Shown piece by piece: positions 38,523 to 47,781 of a stretch of 64,000 nucleotides of DNA. The translations under genes were made by a program, and so were the position numbers. Every line of letters starts with the position of its first letter. Position 1 is the stretch's first letter. The stretch is from Pontibacter korlensis (GTDB lineage: Bacteria; Bacteroidota; Bacteroidia; Cytophagales; Hymenobacteraceae): positions 2,501,001-2,565,000 of the forward strand of contig NZ_CP009621.1 of NCBI RefSeq assembly GCF_000973725.1. The letters are read 5' to 3'. The notes beneath the pieces are model-generated. The model ran no database searches. It saw only the letters and a program-made list of their open reading frames with translations, and had not been told where the DNA came from.

Positions 38523-38867
38523 ATGGCACATCATCATACAGAAAACGATTTTCATCAAACAGGTGAGATTCCAAAGCCACAGACAAAGGCTATCTGGAGA
38601 ACGTTTGGTATACTTGTAGGACTTACAGCGCTTGAATTCCTTTTTGCATTTACTATGGATGCTGGTACAGCGCGTAACGCCATCTTCATCATCCTTACTA
38701 TTTTCAAAGCATTCTATATCGTGTCTGAGTTTATGCACTTGAAGCATGAAACAAAGTCTTTGATCTGGTCTATTATTATTCCGCTTGCTTTGGTTGTATG
38801 GCTAATGGTAGCACTTCTTGCTGAAGGTAGCTATTACTACGAGTCCATCACAAATTACTTCAAATAA
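38523..38867 (+). CDS. Cytochrome c oxidase subunit IV (CyoD/caa3 type)
   Basis: The protein has 114 residues with three membrane helices (about 25-45, 50-72, 80-102) and the motif FKAFYIVSEFMHLKHETKSL, typical of prokaryotic COX4 (PF03626). The N-terminus is His-rich (AHHHTENDFHQ). Small structural subunits of this kind stabilise the subunit I/III interface. It lies 78 bases after the subunit III gene and precedes the SCO gene. Confidence 0.92.
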   Translation: MAHHHTENDFHQTGEIPKPQTKAIWRTFGILVGLTALEFLFAFTMDAGTARNAIFIILTIFKAFYIVSEFMHLKHETKSLIWSIIIPLALVVWLMVALLAEGSYYYESITNYFK

Positions 38868-38879
38868 GTTACATCCTTG

Positions 38880-39542
38880 ATGAAACCTGTAAAGGCACTA
38901 ATATTAGGTATCCTTCTATTAGTGCCTATTCTTATTTTTATATTTATCAGTGTCTTCGGAACACATCACTTCTCTCTAAAAACTTATTACCCAAAACTTG
39001 ACGATTTTGGCAAGGTTGTGCTAAATGCGGCAGGAGATACTGTGTTTCAGTATGTGCCTTATTTTGAACTAGAATCACATACAGGTGTAACGGTACAGCA
39101 GTCAGACCTTGATGAGAGTATTTTTATAGCTAGTTTCTTTAGCCCTGCTTGTACAGACTCTTGCTTAAAAGTTTTCTCTCAATTAGTTAGGGTTCAGGAG
39201 GTTTTCGAGAACAATCCCGACGTTAAGCTTGTTTCTATAGGAGTAAACCCACTAAGCGATAGTCTGCAATCAGTGCAAAATCTGGCACAAGAGTATCAAG
39301 TAAATAGTGATAAGTGGTTTTTATTAATAGGGGATACATCAGAAGTTGTCCCATTAGTAACTGAAGGGTTTCACGAACGCTATGAAATGATAGGAGATAC
39401 TATTGCTCATAGCCATCGGCTGGTGTTGGTAGATAAAGAAAAGAATATTAGGGGTGTATATAAGGGTGCAGACCCTGAGGATGCCGACCGTCTGATTTTA
39501 GAAATAAACGTGTTGCTTGATGAATACAGTAAGAGAAAGTAA
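38880..39542 (+). CDS. SCO1/SenC-type copper chaperone
   Basis: The protein has 220 residues from the ATG at 38880. One N-terminal membrane anchor (ALILGILLLVPILIFIFISVF) is followed by a thioredoxin-like domain with the copper site: CTDSC in SFFSPACTDSCLKV and a His in AHSHRLVLVD. SCO proteins deliver copper to or reduce the CuA site of subunit II, encoded upstream. Its end overlaps the start of the DUF420 gene by 23 bases. Confidence 0.93.
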   Translation: MKPVKALILGILLLVPILIFIFISVFGTHHFSLKTYYPKLDDFGKVVLNAAGDTVFQYVPYFELESHTGVTVQQSDLDESIFIASFFSPACTDSCLKVFSQLVRVQEVFENNPDVKLVSIGVNPLSDSLQSVQNLAQEYQVNSDKWFLLIGDTSEVVPLVTEGFHERYEMIGDTIAHSHRLVLVDKEKNIRGVYKGADPEDADRLILEINVLLDEYSKRK

Positions 39543-40074
39543 CCTGACAACCGAAAAGGATCGTAAGTTTCTTACGGTTATTGCTCTTCTTTCGGTTGCT
39601 ATACCGCTAGTTGTAGCTGTTTTATTCTTTATGCCCAAGGGGGATACTCCTGGGGTGGATGTTTCGTATTTGCCAGGTTTTCATGCCATCCTTAATTCTT
39701 TAACTGCTATTGCACTAGTTGTAGGATATGGGTTTGTAAAGCGTGGCAATAGCAGAGCTCATCGTGCGGCGATGCTCGTAGCATTTGGTCTTTCGTCTTT
39801 ATTTCTAGTATCGTATGTCACATACCACTTTCTGGGTCAGCACACGGTTTATGGGGGAGATGCACCTTTAAAATATATTTACTATTTCATTCTGCTCACA
39901 CATATTGTGTTGGCCGTCGTTATTGTACCTCTGGTGCTATTGTCGGTTTACTTTGGTATCACGAATCAACTGAAGCGCCACCGTCGTATTTCTAGATGGA
40001 CGTTCCCTATCTGGTTGTATGTTGCTGTAACCGGAGTACTGGTTTATTTAATGATATCGCCTTACTACGCATAA
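39520..40074 (+). CDS. DUF420 membrane protein
   Basis: The protein has 184 residues from the ATG at 39520, inside the last codons of the SCO gene. Five hydrophobic segments and the DUF420 hallmarks LPGFHAILNSLTAIALVVGY, HRAAMLVAF and RHRRISRWTFPIWLYVAVTG are seen. DUF420 proteins (YozB/CtaM) occur with heme-copper oxidases; CtaM of Gram-positives is known to be needed for aa3 oxidase assembly. A similar role here is an inference from family and position. Confidence 0.9.
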   Translation: MNTVRESNLTTEKDRKFLTVIALLSVAIPLVVAVLFFMPKGDTPGVDVSYLPGFHAILNSLTAIALVVGYGFVKRGNSRAHRAAMLVAFGLSSLFLVSYVTYHFLGQHTVYGGDAPLKYIYYFILLTHIVLAVVIVPLVLLSVYFGITNQLKRHRRISRWTFPIWLYVAVTGVLVYLMISPYYA

Positions 40075-40104
40075 ATTAGTTTTTTCATCAAAGCATTAGG
40101 AGAG

Positions 40105-40371
40105 ATGAGACAGAAAATGGGCAAAATACTTTCAGTAGTTGCATTCGCTTTTATACTTATGTTTGCCACTACAGATGCTTACAGCCAGTGTGCCATGTGC
40201 CGTGCTACAGTAGAGTCTAATGTAGGTACAGGTAGCCGTACACCTGAAAGTGAAGTTGGCAGTGGATTGAATACAGGTATACTTTACCTGATGATTGTGC
40301 CTTACATTTTGATTGGTACAGTTGGCTTTTTATGGTATAAAAGTAACCGCAAAAAGGAAAAAGAAGCTTAG
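40105..40371 (+). CDS. Small CAMC-motif membrane protein, candidate oxidase assembly factor
   Basis: The protein has 88 residues with a signal peptide (cleavage after AYSQ, about residue 29), immediately followed by CAMCRATVESN, then a Gly/Ser-rich linker, one membrane helix (GILYLMIVPYILIGTVGFLWY) and a basic tail (KSNRKKEKEA). The Cys-x-x-Cys lies on the periplasmic side and could bind a metal or be redox-active. It is the last gene of the act/cox run, 30 bases after DUF420, and ends at a strong palindrome. I do not know a name for it. Confidence 0.75.
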   Translation: MRQKMGKILSVVAFAFILMFATTDAYSQCAMCRATVESNVGTGSRTPESEVGSGLNTGILYLMIVPYILIGTVGFLWYKSNRKKEKEA

Positions 40372-40383
40372 AGTTCTACTTGA

Positions 40384-40439
40384 TAACTATAAAAGGAGCG
40401 GCCCTTAAGAAATCTTAAGGGCCGCTCCTTTTATAGTTA
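40384..40439. terminator. 27-bp perfect inverted repeat ending the act/cox operon
   Basis: Positions 40384-40410 and 40413-40439 are perfect reverse complements with only two bases between them (TTAAGA-AA-TCTTAA at the centre). The T-rich end of the right arm makes it a terminator candidate, but the arms are unusually long and nearly loop-free. Confidence 0.85.
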
Positions 40440-40592
40440 GATACGTTTTCAGATTTAAAGCTATTGGTCTAGTATATTTTTCATGTGCTGCCCGCTGCGT
40501 ATACAATTCCAAGTAATTTATCTTTGCACGATTATTGAGGCTATAGCGCTTATCTTGTGATTTCCTTACATTAGTAAATAAACTGCGCTACT

Positions 40593-43500
40593 TTGAACCG
40601 AAAGCTTACCCTTTTTCTTTTTTTGTTTGCATCGCTGCTGTGTTTCATTGCCATTGCAGTATTACACTTCAATGTTTTTTCACCTCGGGCAGCAGCGCAA
40701 AATAATCAGAAGGAAGCAGAGAAGATTGCTTTGCGTGTACAGCATTGCATAGATAAAGCTAATGCGCAAGCTGAGCAGTTGGCTTCTAAATTGAGTGATA
40801 ATACTGTCTCCTTCTCGCAACTACTCCAGGAAACTGATTATCCTGTTTTCATCTACCGTGGTGGTAACATTGTTTTTTGGTCTAACCACACGTTTGCTCC
40901 GCAGCCAGATGTGCCAGAAAATTTTACAGGTGCGTTAGCTATAGAAAATGAGTACGGACGCTTTGTGGTGGTAAGAAAAGCGGTAAGGCACTATCAGATT
41001 GATGTTTACATACCACTACAGGTAGATTACCGGATAAAAAATGCTTATCTGACTCCTAAACTTGACGAAGAGGTATTTGAGCAGGCTAATCTTCAGCTTA
41101 TACTCGACCCGGAAGCACTATTGCCACAAGTAAGAACACGAGACGGACGTTTCCTGTTTGCGCTAAACTTCGAACAGGCACATAAAACATCAAGCTACAC
41201 TTCCTTACAATTAGGCTTGTTTATACTGGGGCTGCTGCTATTTATACTTTTTGCAGTTGCTGTGACTAAATCTTATGTCAGACAGCAGAAATACAGCCAG
41301 GGAATACTGGTGCTCCTGCTGTTGCTGGGAGGAATGCGCCTCGTTCTTTTATGGCTTAACCTCCCTTTTGGTATTGCTGATGTAGAGCTTTTTGATCCTA
41401 GGCTTTATGCCGCCTCCTTTTGGTCACCATCAGTTGGTGACCTGTTGCTGAATGTTCTGTTGCTGGCGGCAGTTGCCGGTTCTGGATTATACCTGTTTCG
41501 TAAGAACCGAGTGGTGGCGCAGCTAAGCAAGATGCCCCATGAAAAGAGCCGCTCGCTGATAATGGCATGCGTGCTGATCTTCTTTTTTCTGCAGCTTCTC
41601 CTGTTCAAATTCTATTACAGCATATACCACAATACTCCACTAGTACTGGATGTTACCCACTCCCTCAGTTTTACAAGATATAAGACGGTAATGTACCTGG
41701 TGATGCTGGTGCATACAATGGCGCTATGCATGTTTACTTATATACTAGCGACTGTTGTGTCTGTGCTGGTGCCAAAAGAGCAGAAACTGTGGCCCTTTAA
41801 AATGCTGATGTTAATAGCAGGAATGCTGCTACTCTTCACAGGTGTTTTTGTAACGGAGCTGTTCATGGTAGTACTTGTAGGTTTTATCTTCTGGACTATT
41901 ATTGTGCTGGCAGCCCAACACCAGCATGCGGTCAGTCTTGCCTACCGTACCTATTTGCTTTTTTTCCTGGTGGTGATAGTTAGTGCTCTAACAGGTGCCA
42001 TGGCACAGTTCTCCCATTACCACAACGACCTGAAAACCTATAAGCAGAACTTAGCTTTTAACATTCTACAGGATAACGATGTACTGGGAGAGTATCAGCT
42101 GAATCAAGTGGCTACTGAGATTGCCAATGATGAACTGATCAAGATGAAGATGATGGGACCCTATGTAGATGTCTCTTTCATCAAACGCAAGATTACGCGG
42201 CAATACCTGAGCGATTACTTTGATAAGTACGAGATCAATGTTTTGCTCTTTGATGATCAGGGCAAGACACTTGAAAGCGCAGATACTACGATTGCCACCT
42301 TGCAAGACCTTAAACATCAGTTTAACAAGCCTCAGGCCCGAACAGAACATAAAGGGCTTTATCTCTTAAAAGACCCGGCACGATTTAATGCCCGTACTTA
42401 CTTAAAGCTCATACAAGTACCTATCAGCAATGAACTGAATGGTACTATTGCCCTGCAGTTGACACTAAAGAAACTGCTGCCTAACAGTGTAGTTCCGGAG
42501 CTATTGGTTGATCAAAAGTATAATAATCCGTTTGGGCGCGAAATGTTGAGTTACTCCGTTTACAGCGGTAATAAATTGCGGCACAGTGAAGGAGAGTATG
42601 ACTATGCTACCAATTTTGATCGCAGCCTCTTGGAACGGCCTGAGCTGTACCGACAAGGTGTTCCACAGGGAGACTCGCATCATTATGGGGTACGTAGCGA
42701 AAACAGACAAACACTCATCATTACCACCGATAAGTACGGAAGCCGGCAAGTTCTCTCTAATTTCTCTTTCCTGTTTCTCGTTTTCGTAGCAGGACTAATA
42801 CTTTTAGGCTTACTGTACCTGTTACTTCAGCGCCATAGACTGCGTGAGTTCAGTCCGAACTTCAGTACCAAAATTCAGCTCTTCCTTAACTTTGGTATAC
42901 TAGTACCAATGCTCCTGGTAAGTATAGCTACCGCTGGTCTGGTTACGGCCTCATATAAGAAAGATTTGATGCAGCGGTATGAGCAGAGAGGAGAGGCCAT
43001 TCAGGAGCATCTGTCTAAACAACTAAGCCGAAGACTTTTGCAGCGTCAGCGGAACCTGCAGCGGAATATAGCTGAGGTGGCAGCCATTGCAGAGGCCGAT
43101 GTAAACGTCTACGACCGCAATGGGAAGTTGCTTGTAACCAGCCAGCCATTAATTTTCGAAGCCGGGCTGCTTTCTAAGCTGGTAAACCCGCAGGCTTTTG
43201 CTGCCATTTCGGAGCGACAGGCCTTAAGGGTGCTGTTGCAGGAGCAGGCAGGTAACCTTAGCTTCAACTCCATTTACCTGCCCCTGCGCGATGAGGACTA
43301 CCCAGCCGAGCTGGCAGGTTTTATCGGCATTCCTTTCTTTGACTCAGAGAAGGAGCTGGACATGAAGCTAATCGAGCTTATTACTACCACGATGAATATC
43401 TTCACGGTGATGTTCATTTCCTTTATGGTGTTGACCTTCTTTGCCTCGCGTGCCCTAACAGTGCCATTGCGTATGCTGGCCGAAAAACTCAAACGTACCT

Positions 43501-44303
43501 CCTTAACTGGTAAAAATGAGATGCTGGCTTACGAGGGGGCAGATGAGATAGGTATGCTGGTGAGCGAATATAACCGAATGCTCTTAACCCTGGAACAGAA
43601 CAAGCAGGAGCTGGCGATGCAAGAGAAGGAGGCAGCCTGGCGTGAAATGGCAAGGCAGGTGGCGCACGAGATAAAAAATCCGCTCACGCCTATGAAGCTT
43701 TCGCTCCAATACCTGCAGAAGGCTATTTCTGAAAAGAGGCCAAATACAGAGCAGCTTATTGCCAAGATCTCGGATACACTCATCACACAAATCAACATAC
43801 TGAACGATATTGCTTCGTCGTTCTCAAGCTTTACCTCAATGCCGGAACCGAAGGCTGAGCCGATGGATGTGGCGGCTGCTTTGCACAAAGCTGTAGATTT
43901 GCATAATGATCCTGCCTCAGCTATACTTACCAAGAAGATTCCGGATGAGGAGATAGTTGTGAAAGCAGACGAAAGTCTGATGGTGCGTACGTTCAATAAT
44001 TTGCTTTTAAATGCCATTCAGGCGGTTCCTGCTAGCCGGAAGCCACAGATACAGGTAAAGCTGGAACTGCAAGGGCACCATGCGGTGTTGATTTCGATCA
44101 GAGATAATGGCAGCGGCATTCCGGAAGATATTCAGAGCAAGGTCTTTATACCAAACTTCAGCACGAAGTATACAGGGTCGGGTATTGGGCTTGCCGTGGC
44201 TAAACGTGGCATTGAAAATGCAGGTGGCCGCATCTGGTTCGAAACTGAGGAAGGGCAGGGTACTACATTCTTTATACAGTTACCGCTGGCTAATGAGCGC
44301 TAG
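40593..44303 (+). CDS. Large NtrY-like multi-pass sensor histidine kinase
   Basis: The protein has 1236 residues and starts at a TTG (40593); a TATCTTTG box at 40519-40526 could be its -7 element. One N-terminal helix, an external segment, a bundle of about eight helices (205-470), an external region (about 480-720), further helices (723-745, 760-785), a second external domain (about 795-925) and a helix at 930-955 precede HAMP. The kinase core has the H-box VAHEIKNPLTPMKLSL (His1025), an N-box (NNLLLNAIQA) and G boxes (DNGSGIPE, GSGIGLAVAKRG). NPLTPMKLS is typical of NtrY-type kinases. No response regulator is adjacent. The stop overlaps the next start by 11 bases. Confidence 0.9.
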   Translation: MNRKLTLFLFLFASLLCFIAIAVLHFNVFSPRAAAQNNQKEAEKIALRVQHCIDKANAQAEQLASKLSDNTVSFSQLLQETDYPVFIYRGGNIVFWSNHTFAPQPDVPENFTGALAIENEYGRFVVVRKAVRHYQIDVYIPLQVDYRIKNAYLTPKLDEEVFEQANLQLILDPEALLPQVRTRDGRFLFALNFEQAHKTSSYTSLQLGLFILGLLLFILFAVAVTKSYVRQQKYSQGILVLLLLLGGMRLVLLWLNLPFGIADVELFDPRLYAASFWSPSVGDLLLNVLLLAAVAGSGLYLFRKNRVVAQLSKMPHEKSRSLIMACVLIFFFLQLLLFKFYYSIYHNTPLVLDVTHSLSFTRYKTVMYLVMLVHTMALCMFTYILATVVSVLVPKEQKLWPFKMLMLIAGMLLLFTGVFVTELFMVVLVGFIFWTIIVLAAQHQHAVSLAYRTYLLFFLVVIVSALTGAMAQFSHYHNDLKTYKQNLAFNILQDNDVLGEYQLNQVATEIANDELIKMKMMGPYVDVSFIKRKITRQYLSDYFDKYEINVLLFDDQGKTLESADTTIATLQDLKHQFNKPQARTEHKGLYLLKDPARFNARTYLKLIQVPISNELNGTIALQLTLKKLLPNSVVPELLVDQKYNNPFGREMLSYSVYSGNKLRHSEGEYDYATNFDRSLLERPELYRQGVPQGDSHHYGVRSENRQTLIITTDKYGSRQVLSNFSFLFLVFVAGLILLGLLYLLLQRHRLREFSPNFSTKIQLFLNFGILVPMLLVSIATAGLVTASYKKDLMQRYEQRGEAIQEHLSKQLSRRLLQRQRNLQRNIAEVAAIAEADVNVYDRNGKLLVTSQPLIFEAGLLSKLVNPQAFAAISERQALRVLLQEQAGNLSFNSIYLPLRDEDYPAELAGFIGIPFFDSEKELDMKLIELITTTMNIFTVMFISFMVLTFFASRALTVPLRMLAEKLKRTSLTGKNEMLAYEGADEIGMLVSEYNRMLLTLEQNKQELAMQEKEAAWREMARQVAHEIKNPLTPMKLSLQYLQKAISEKRPNTEQLIAKISDTLITQINILNDIASSFSSFTSMPEPKAEPMDVAAALHKAVDLHNDPASAILTKKIPDEEIVVKADESLMVRTFNNLLLNAIQAVPASRKPQIQVKLELQGHHAVLISIRDNGSGIPEDIQSKVFIPNFSTKYTGSGIGLAVAKRGIENAGGRIWFETEEGQGTTFFIQLPLANER

Positions 44304-47300
44304 GGGCCTCAGTATATTGTTGCTGCTGTGGTTACTGAGCATCCCGCTGTTTGCCCAGGTGCCACTCAACAACAAGCGCTGCATCTGGCTACCTGTTAAT
44401 AACCTCCCGCAGCAGTTGGATACGCTCACCCTGATGCCAAGCTCTATTACACTCCTTCATCCAAAGAAGGAGCAGTTCAGCTACGAGTACAGTTATACAA
44501 CCAACGAGTTTACGCTCACCCGCTTTCCTCCTCCTGATTCCATAGCTGTTGGCACCTTAGGTACCGTGCAGGCCCTGCGCGACTCTATATTGGTGTGCTT
44601 TCGTGTGATGCCCATGAACCTCACGAAGCCTGCATCTAAGCGGGACATTGCTAGGCTGGAGTTAACTTCTAGCAGGGGTGGGTTTTTTCAGGAAGATATC
44701 AGCACCAAAGAAGAGATATTCCAAACTCCTGGCCTGAATAAGACGGGTAGCATTTCGCGGGGCATCTCTTTTGGTAATACACAAAACGTTTTTGTTAACT
44801 CGGCTCTTAACCTGCAGCTGGATGGTAAACTGACAGACGATATAAGTATAACAGCTGCCATAACCGACCAAAACATTCCTTTTCAACCAGAAGGAAATAC
44901 GCAGCAGCTACAGGAGTTTGACAAAGTATACATAACCCTGCAGCACCGCCTGTGGCAGCTCACGGCAGGTGATGTGGTCCTGAAAAGTAAGCCGTCCTAC
45001 TTTATGCAGTTTTACAAGAACGTGCAAGGAGGCGCCTTTAGTTATATCACAGGAAAGGAAAAGGATCGGCAGGGCATAACTACAGTAGCAGCCTCTGTGT
45101 CTAAGGGTAAGTTTGCCTCACAAACTATACAGCCGCAAGAGGGGGTGTTAGGACCTTACCGCCTACGAGGGCCTAACAACGAGCTTTACATTATTGTACT
45201 AGCTAACTCGGAACGGGTGTTTTTGGATGGGGTGCTGCTGCAACGGGGCTACGACTACGACTATGTGATAGATTATAACCAAGCAGAGGTTACCTTCACT
45301 ACCCGCCATGTCATTACCAAGAACTCCCGCATCAGGGTAGATTTCGAATACTCTGACCAGAACTATAGCAGAGGAATTTACCACCTGAACCACTACCAGA
45401 ACCTAGGTAAACTAAAACTATATGGCAACTACTACAACGAAAGCGACAACCCAAACAGCCTGCTGAACCTGAGTCTTAATACAGAGCAGAAGCGCTTGCT
45501 GGCAAGTATAGGCGACAGCCTGCATCAGGCAATTTCCTCCGGAGCAGATAGTGTGGCTTATGACCCGGGGCAGGTGCTTTATGCCCGCCGCGACACGGTC
45601 TACAACAACGGCCAAAATGTAGAGCGCATTTACGAATACTCTAACGATCCTGAGGCTGCCCACTATAGTGTAAGCTTTACAAATGTAGGTCCTGGCAATG
45701 GTGACTATGTGGCTGTCAACGGTGCTGTAAATGGCCGGGCTTATCGTTGGGTGGCTCCTGTAAACGGAGTGAAGCAGGGAAGCTATGCTCCAGTGCGGGT
45801 GCTGCCTACGCCACGTAAAAAGCAGCTTATAACTTTTGGTGGTAGCTACGAGCTACAGGAGGGGGTAAGCTTTTTTGCTGAGGGAGCAGCATCTGAGCAT
45901 GACCTGAACCGTTTTTCAGACTTGAATGCTCAGGACGATCAAGGCAAAGGACTACGGGTAGGATATGTGGTGCAGGATAAGCAGCTGGACTTCCTGGGCA
46001 AGTATAAACTTAACAGTACTTTGAACTATGAATATACGGATGAGTATTTTGAGCCCATAGATCGTTATAGACCTATAGAGTTTGACCGTGACTGGAGCCT
46101 TACTACCACAAAAAAGGCAGAGGATCATATCTTCAACTTCTCTGTTGGAGCAGCCGAGAATGCTGCAAACCTTGTGAACTACCGTATTAGCCGTCGCTAT
46201 CGTGTTGACCAACTGAATGGAGTGCAGCATTTTCTGGATGCCAATAAGCAGTTGGGTAAATTTACCTTTCGCAATCGCTTTTTCATGTTGAACAGCACAC
46301 AGGGGGATCGGGAGTCTGAGTGGTACCGCGGCGATGTGAATGTGGCCTATAAAATGGGTAAGGTGTCGCCTGGCTATACTTACAGCTTTGATAAAAATCG
46401 AATAAATGTATTAGATACAGATTCAGTGGTTGGCTCAGCGCAATATTTTGAACAGCACCTGTTTTACCTGGAGAGCGGCGACACTACCAAAACAAGGTTC
46501 AGGGTAGATTACAGCCACCGTAAGGATAGGTTCCCGACAGGTAACGGCACAATGGGCAACCAGGAAGTGGGGCAGACATACAATGCCCTGCTGCAGAGTC
46601 GCATTAGTCAGGATCAAACGCTGGAAGTGCAGGCAACTTACCGTAAGCTGAATGTGCGCAACGGTAAGGATGAGGAAACAATTCAGTCTAGGGTAGATTG
46701 GAACGCAAGTTTTGTGGAGGGTGCTTTTCGGTCTGAAATGAGTTATGCTACGGGAACAGGTCGTGAGCTAAAGCGCATCTACATTTTTCAGGAAATGCTG
46801 CCGGGGCAAGGCACACATTACCTGCGTGAAGGAGGAGACCCGAATAACCTGAACGACTACCTGGAGGCCCAAACAGTGGACCAGCGTCGCTACATCAAAA
46901 TTTACTTGCCAACCGATGAGTATGTGAATGCCTACACCAATACCTTTACCTACCGCCTTACCACTTCAACGCCCCGTAGCTGGAAAAGTGAACCAGGTAT
47001 AAAGGCAAGACTGTCTAACTTCTCTATGCTCAGCTTTGTCAGCATCAACAAAAAGACAACTGACAATGACCTGAGCCAGCGCTTTAATCCTTTTGGTGAG
47101 GACGTGGAGGATGTATTTCTGATCTCGCTGGTGAAGCAGCTGCGCCATACTGTTTACTTTAACCGCAGCAGCCCTAAGTATGGTATGGAGTATACTGTGC
47201 AGCAGAATGAGCAAAAGCAGTTGCTTAACAATGGTACAGAAACGCGTAATGTGCTGAGTCATGCGCTTATTGGCCGCCTTAACCTGAACGAGGTGCTAAG

Positions 47301-47781
47301 TTCGCAGCTAAGTTTAGGCTATAATGTACGGGAGAACCAGTCGAACTTCCTTAGCTCCAAGAACTTCAAAATTCAGGCGCGGGAGCTGTCGCCCGAGTTG
47401 GCTTACCAGCCAAACACCAAGCTACGCTTTACGGGCAAGTACCAGTATTCTCTAAAAGAGGATGTGCTGCAAACCGCAGAAGTAGAGCAGGAGGGAATTT
47501 TTCATGAACTGGGGCTGGAAACGAAGTTGAGCCAGGTAGGCAAACGTACAGTAACGGGTTTGATAAAGTACGTCAATATTGATTTTGATGGCGATGAGGC
47601 CTCTTATGTAGGCTATGAGATTCTGAATGCTCTTCGCCCAGGCAACAACATGACCTGGTCTTTGATAATGCAACAGCGCCTGAGCAACGGTCTTAACATA
47701 TCGCTTAACTACGACGGCCGTAAAGCCAATGGAGTAGGAGCTGTACATACCGGACGCACGCAGGTGTCGGTACTGTTTTAA
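44293..47781 (+). CDS. Large predicted outer-membrane beta-barrel protein
   Basis: The protein has 1162 residues from the ATG at 44293, which overlaps the kinase stop and starts a clear signal peptide (MSARGLSILLLLWLLSIPLF, cleavage after AQ). The longer frame from 44107 is rejected because it lies inside the kinase gene. The N-terminal part contains GSISRGISFGNTQNVFVNSA and LNLQLDGKLTDDI, which resemble segments of large Bacteroidota outer-membrane proteins related to SprA. The rest is rich in alternating aromatic/polar strands (FRVDYSHRKDRF, QTLEVQATYRKLNV) ending in GRTQVSVLF, with a terminal Phe as in beta-barrels. A porin, translocon or transporter role is possible; this is not settled. 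Confidence 0.7.
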   Translation: MSARGLSILLLLWLLSIPLFAQVPLNNKRCIWLPVNNLPQQLDTLTLMPSSITLLHPKKEQFSYEYSYTTNEFTLTRFPPPDSIAVGTLGTVQALRDSILVCFRVMPMNLTKPASKRDIARLELTSSRGGFFQEDISTKEEIFQTPGLNKTGSISRGISFGNTQNVFVNSALNLQLDGKLTDDISITAAITDQNIPFQPEGNTQQLQEFDKVYITLQHRLWQLTAGDVVLKSKPSYFMQFYKNVQGGAFSYITGKEKDRQGITTVAASVSKGKFASQTIQPQEGVLGPYRLRGPNNELYIIVLANSERVFLDGVLLQRGYDYDYVIDYNQAEVTFTTRHVITKNSRIRVDFEYSDQNYSRGIYHLNHYQNLGKLKLYGNYYNESDNPNSLLNLSLNTEQKRLLASIGDSLHQAISSGADSVAYDPGQVLYARRDTVYNNGQNVERIYEYSNDPEAAHYSVSFTNVGPGNGDYVAVNGAVNGRAYRWVAPVNGVKQGSYAPVRVLPTPRKKQLITFGGSYELQEGVSFFAEGAASEHDLNRFSDLNAQDDQGKGLRVGYVVQDKQLDFLGKYKLNSTLNYEYTDEYFEPIDRYRPIEFDRDWSLTTTKKAEDHIFNFSVGAAENAANLVNYRISRRYRVDQLNGVQHFLDANKQLGKFTFRNRFFMLNSTQGDRESEWYRGDVNVAYKMGKVSPGYTYSFDKNRINVLDTDSVVGSAQYFEQHLFYLESGDTTKTRFRVDYSHRKDRFPTGNGTMGNQEVGQTYNALLQSRISQDQTLEVQATYRKLNVRNGKDEETIQSRVDWNASFVEGAFRSEMSYATGTGRELKRIYIFQEMLPGQGTHYLREGGDPNNLNDYLEAQTVDQRRYIKIYLPTDEYVNAYTNTFTYRLTTSTPRSWKSEPGIKARLSNFSMLSFVSINKKTTDNDLSQRFNPFGEDVEDVFLISLVKQLRHTVYFNRSSPKYGMEYTVQQNEQKQLLNNGTETRNVLSHALIGRLNLNEVLSSQLSLGYNVRENQSNFLSSKNFKIQARELSPELAYQPNTKLRFTGKYQYSLKEDVLQTAEVEQEGIFHELGLETKLSQVGKRTVTGLIKYVNIDFDGDEASYVGYEILNALRPGNNMTWSLIMQQRLSNGLNISLNYDGRKANGVGAVHTGRTQVSVLF

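Noticed and set aside
44107..44292. N-terminal extension of the outer-membrane protein frame
   Set aside because: It lies inside the kinase gene and has no signal peptide; the ATG at 44293 begins a clear signal peptide.
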